The translations under genes were made by a program, and so were the position numbers. DNA of 64,000 nucleotides from Reyranella aquatilis (GTDB lineage: Bacteria; Pseudomonadota; Alphaproteobacteria; Reyranellales; Reyranellaceae), in assembly GCF_020880995.1 (NCBI RefSeq), contig NZ_JAJISD010000003.1, forward strand, positions 1-64,000. The letters run 5' to 3'. Within the stretch, counting starts at the first letter, position 1. Each line of letters begins with the position of its first letter. The notes under the pieces were generated by a model. It was not told the origin of the DNA, did no database searches, and saw nothing but the letters and a program-made list of their open reading frames with translations. This document shows, piece by piece, positions 63,868 to 64,000 of this stretch.

Positions 63868-64000
63868 ATGAGCCATTCGGAGCCGTCCGACAGCTCGGCC
63901 GACGCCCCCTTCATCGTCGGCACCGACCTCGTCGAATTCGACCGCAGCAACCTGCCGATCTACGCCACGCCCGCTTCGCTCTGGGCGGAAGCCGGCGCCG
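63868..64000 (+). CDS. Unrecognised protein, 5' part only (cut by window end)
   Basis: The frame opens with an ATG and stays open for 44 codons to the window edge. The product begins with a hydrophilic, serine/aspartate-rich stretch (MSHSEPSDSSADAPF), then IVGTDLVEFDRSNLPIYATP. I do not recognise a family in the visible part. Third-position GC is high, as in neighbouring genes, and the AT-rich upstream region fits a promoter. It could be a cytoplasmic protein; no signal peptide is seen. Confidence 0.6.
   Translation, partial: MSHSEPSDSSADAPFIVGTDLVEFDRSNLPIYATPASLWAEAGA

Overview
The window is a GC-rich stretch of an alphaproteobacterial chromosome. The taxonomic signs are an Irr-type Fur regulator divergent from fabA-fabB-fabI, hslV-hslU, and a rimP-nusA-ylxR-infB-rbfA/truB-rpsO-pnp cluster. 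Many solute-binding proteins (TRAP, Bug/TctC, peptide-type ABC) point to a metabolically versatile soil or water organism, perhaps in the Rhodospirillales/Reyranella-Hyphomicrobiales neighbourhood. That placement is inference. No rRNA, tRNA or CRISPR was seen.

Layout. 1-94: tail of an IS110-type transposase. 0.15-4.5 kb: PaaI thioesterase, small membrane protein, XRE/MmyB regulator, aldose-1-epimerase, SulP anion transporter. 4.6-7.6 kb: complete TRAP transporter (dctP-dctQ-dctM order) behind a GntR-like palindrome, with a terminator-like hairpin after the binding-protein gene. 7.6-15 kb: nitronate monooxygenase, secreted hydrolase, MFS pump with a coupled 45-residue membrane peptide, HslVU protease, FAD oxidoreductase. 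15-22 kb: an FkbM methyltransferase and a YgjP-type metallopeptidase that look like former neighbours. They are now separated by a 5.3-kb segment flanked by 71-bp direct repeats of the peptidase gene 3' end. That segment carries a ComA-like phosphosulfolactate synthase, a Bug receptor, a GntR/UTRA regulator and a divergent PHP/DUF3604-like metallohydrolase, and it is the best candidate here for an undescribed catabolic system.

22-37 kb: CMD protein, class V aminotransferase, LysR, orphan oligopeptide-type binding protein, deaminase, MsrA, MAPEG, acyltransferase, YihY protein, hydroxyacid dehydrogenase, SH3 protein, two tandem TonB proteins, then a minus-strand oxidative-stress group (rubrerythrin, Fe-S protein, DUF3501). 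37.7-41 kb: irr and the unsaturated fatty acid operon fabA-fabB-fabI. An ICE-like palindrome sits ahead of rubrerythrin, suggesting Irr control. 41-49 kb: intradiol dioxygenase, Bug receptor, DUF1254 protein, a VCBS-repeat surface protein, and a divergent TPR plus tubulin-tyrosine-ligase-like ATP-grasp fusion.

49-62 kb: core translation and RNA genes on the minus strand (pnp, rpsO, truB, rbfA, infB, ylxR, nusA, rimP), interrupted between truB and rbfA by an oppositely oriented membrane-bound spermidine-synthase-like gene. rimP is preceded by an intrinsic-terminator-like leader hairpin. 61-64 kb: trmB, a ThDP-dependent enzyme, an AT-rich promoter region and the start of an unrecognised gene cut by the window end. 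Hairpin-rich REP-like mosaic repeats lie in several intergenic gaps (8.6, 11.7, 14.9, 27.4, 55.5 and 61.3 kb).
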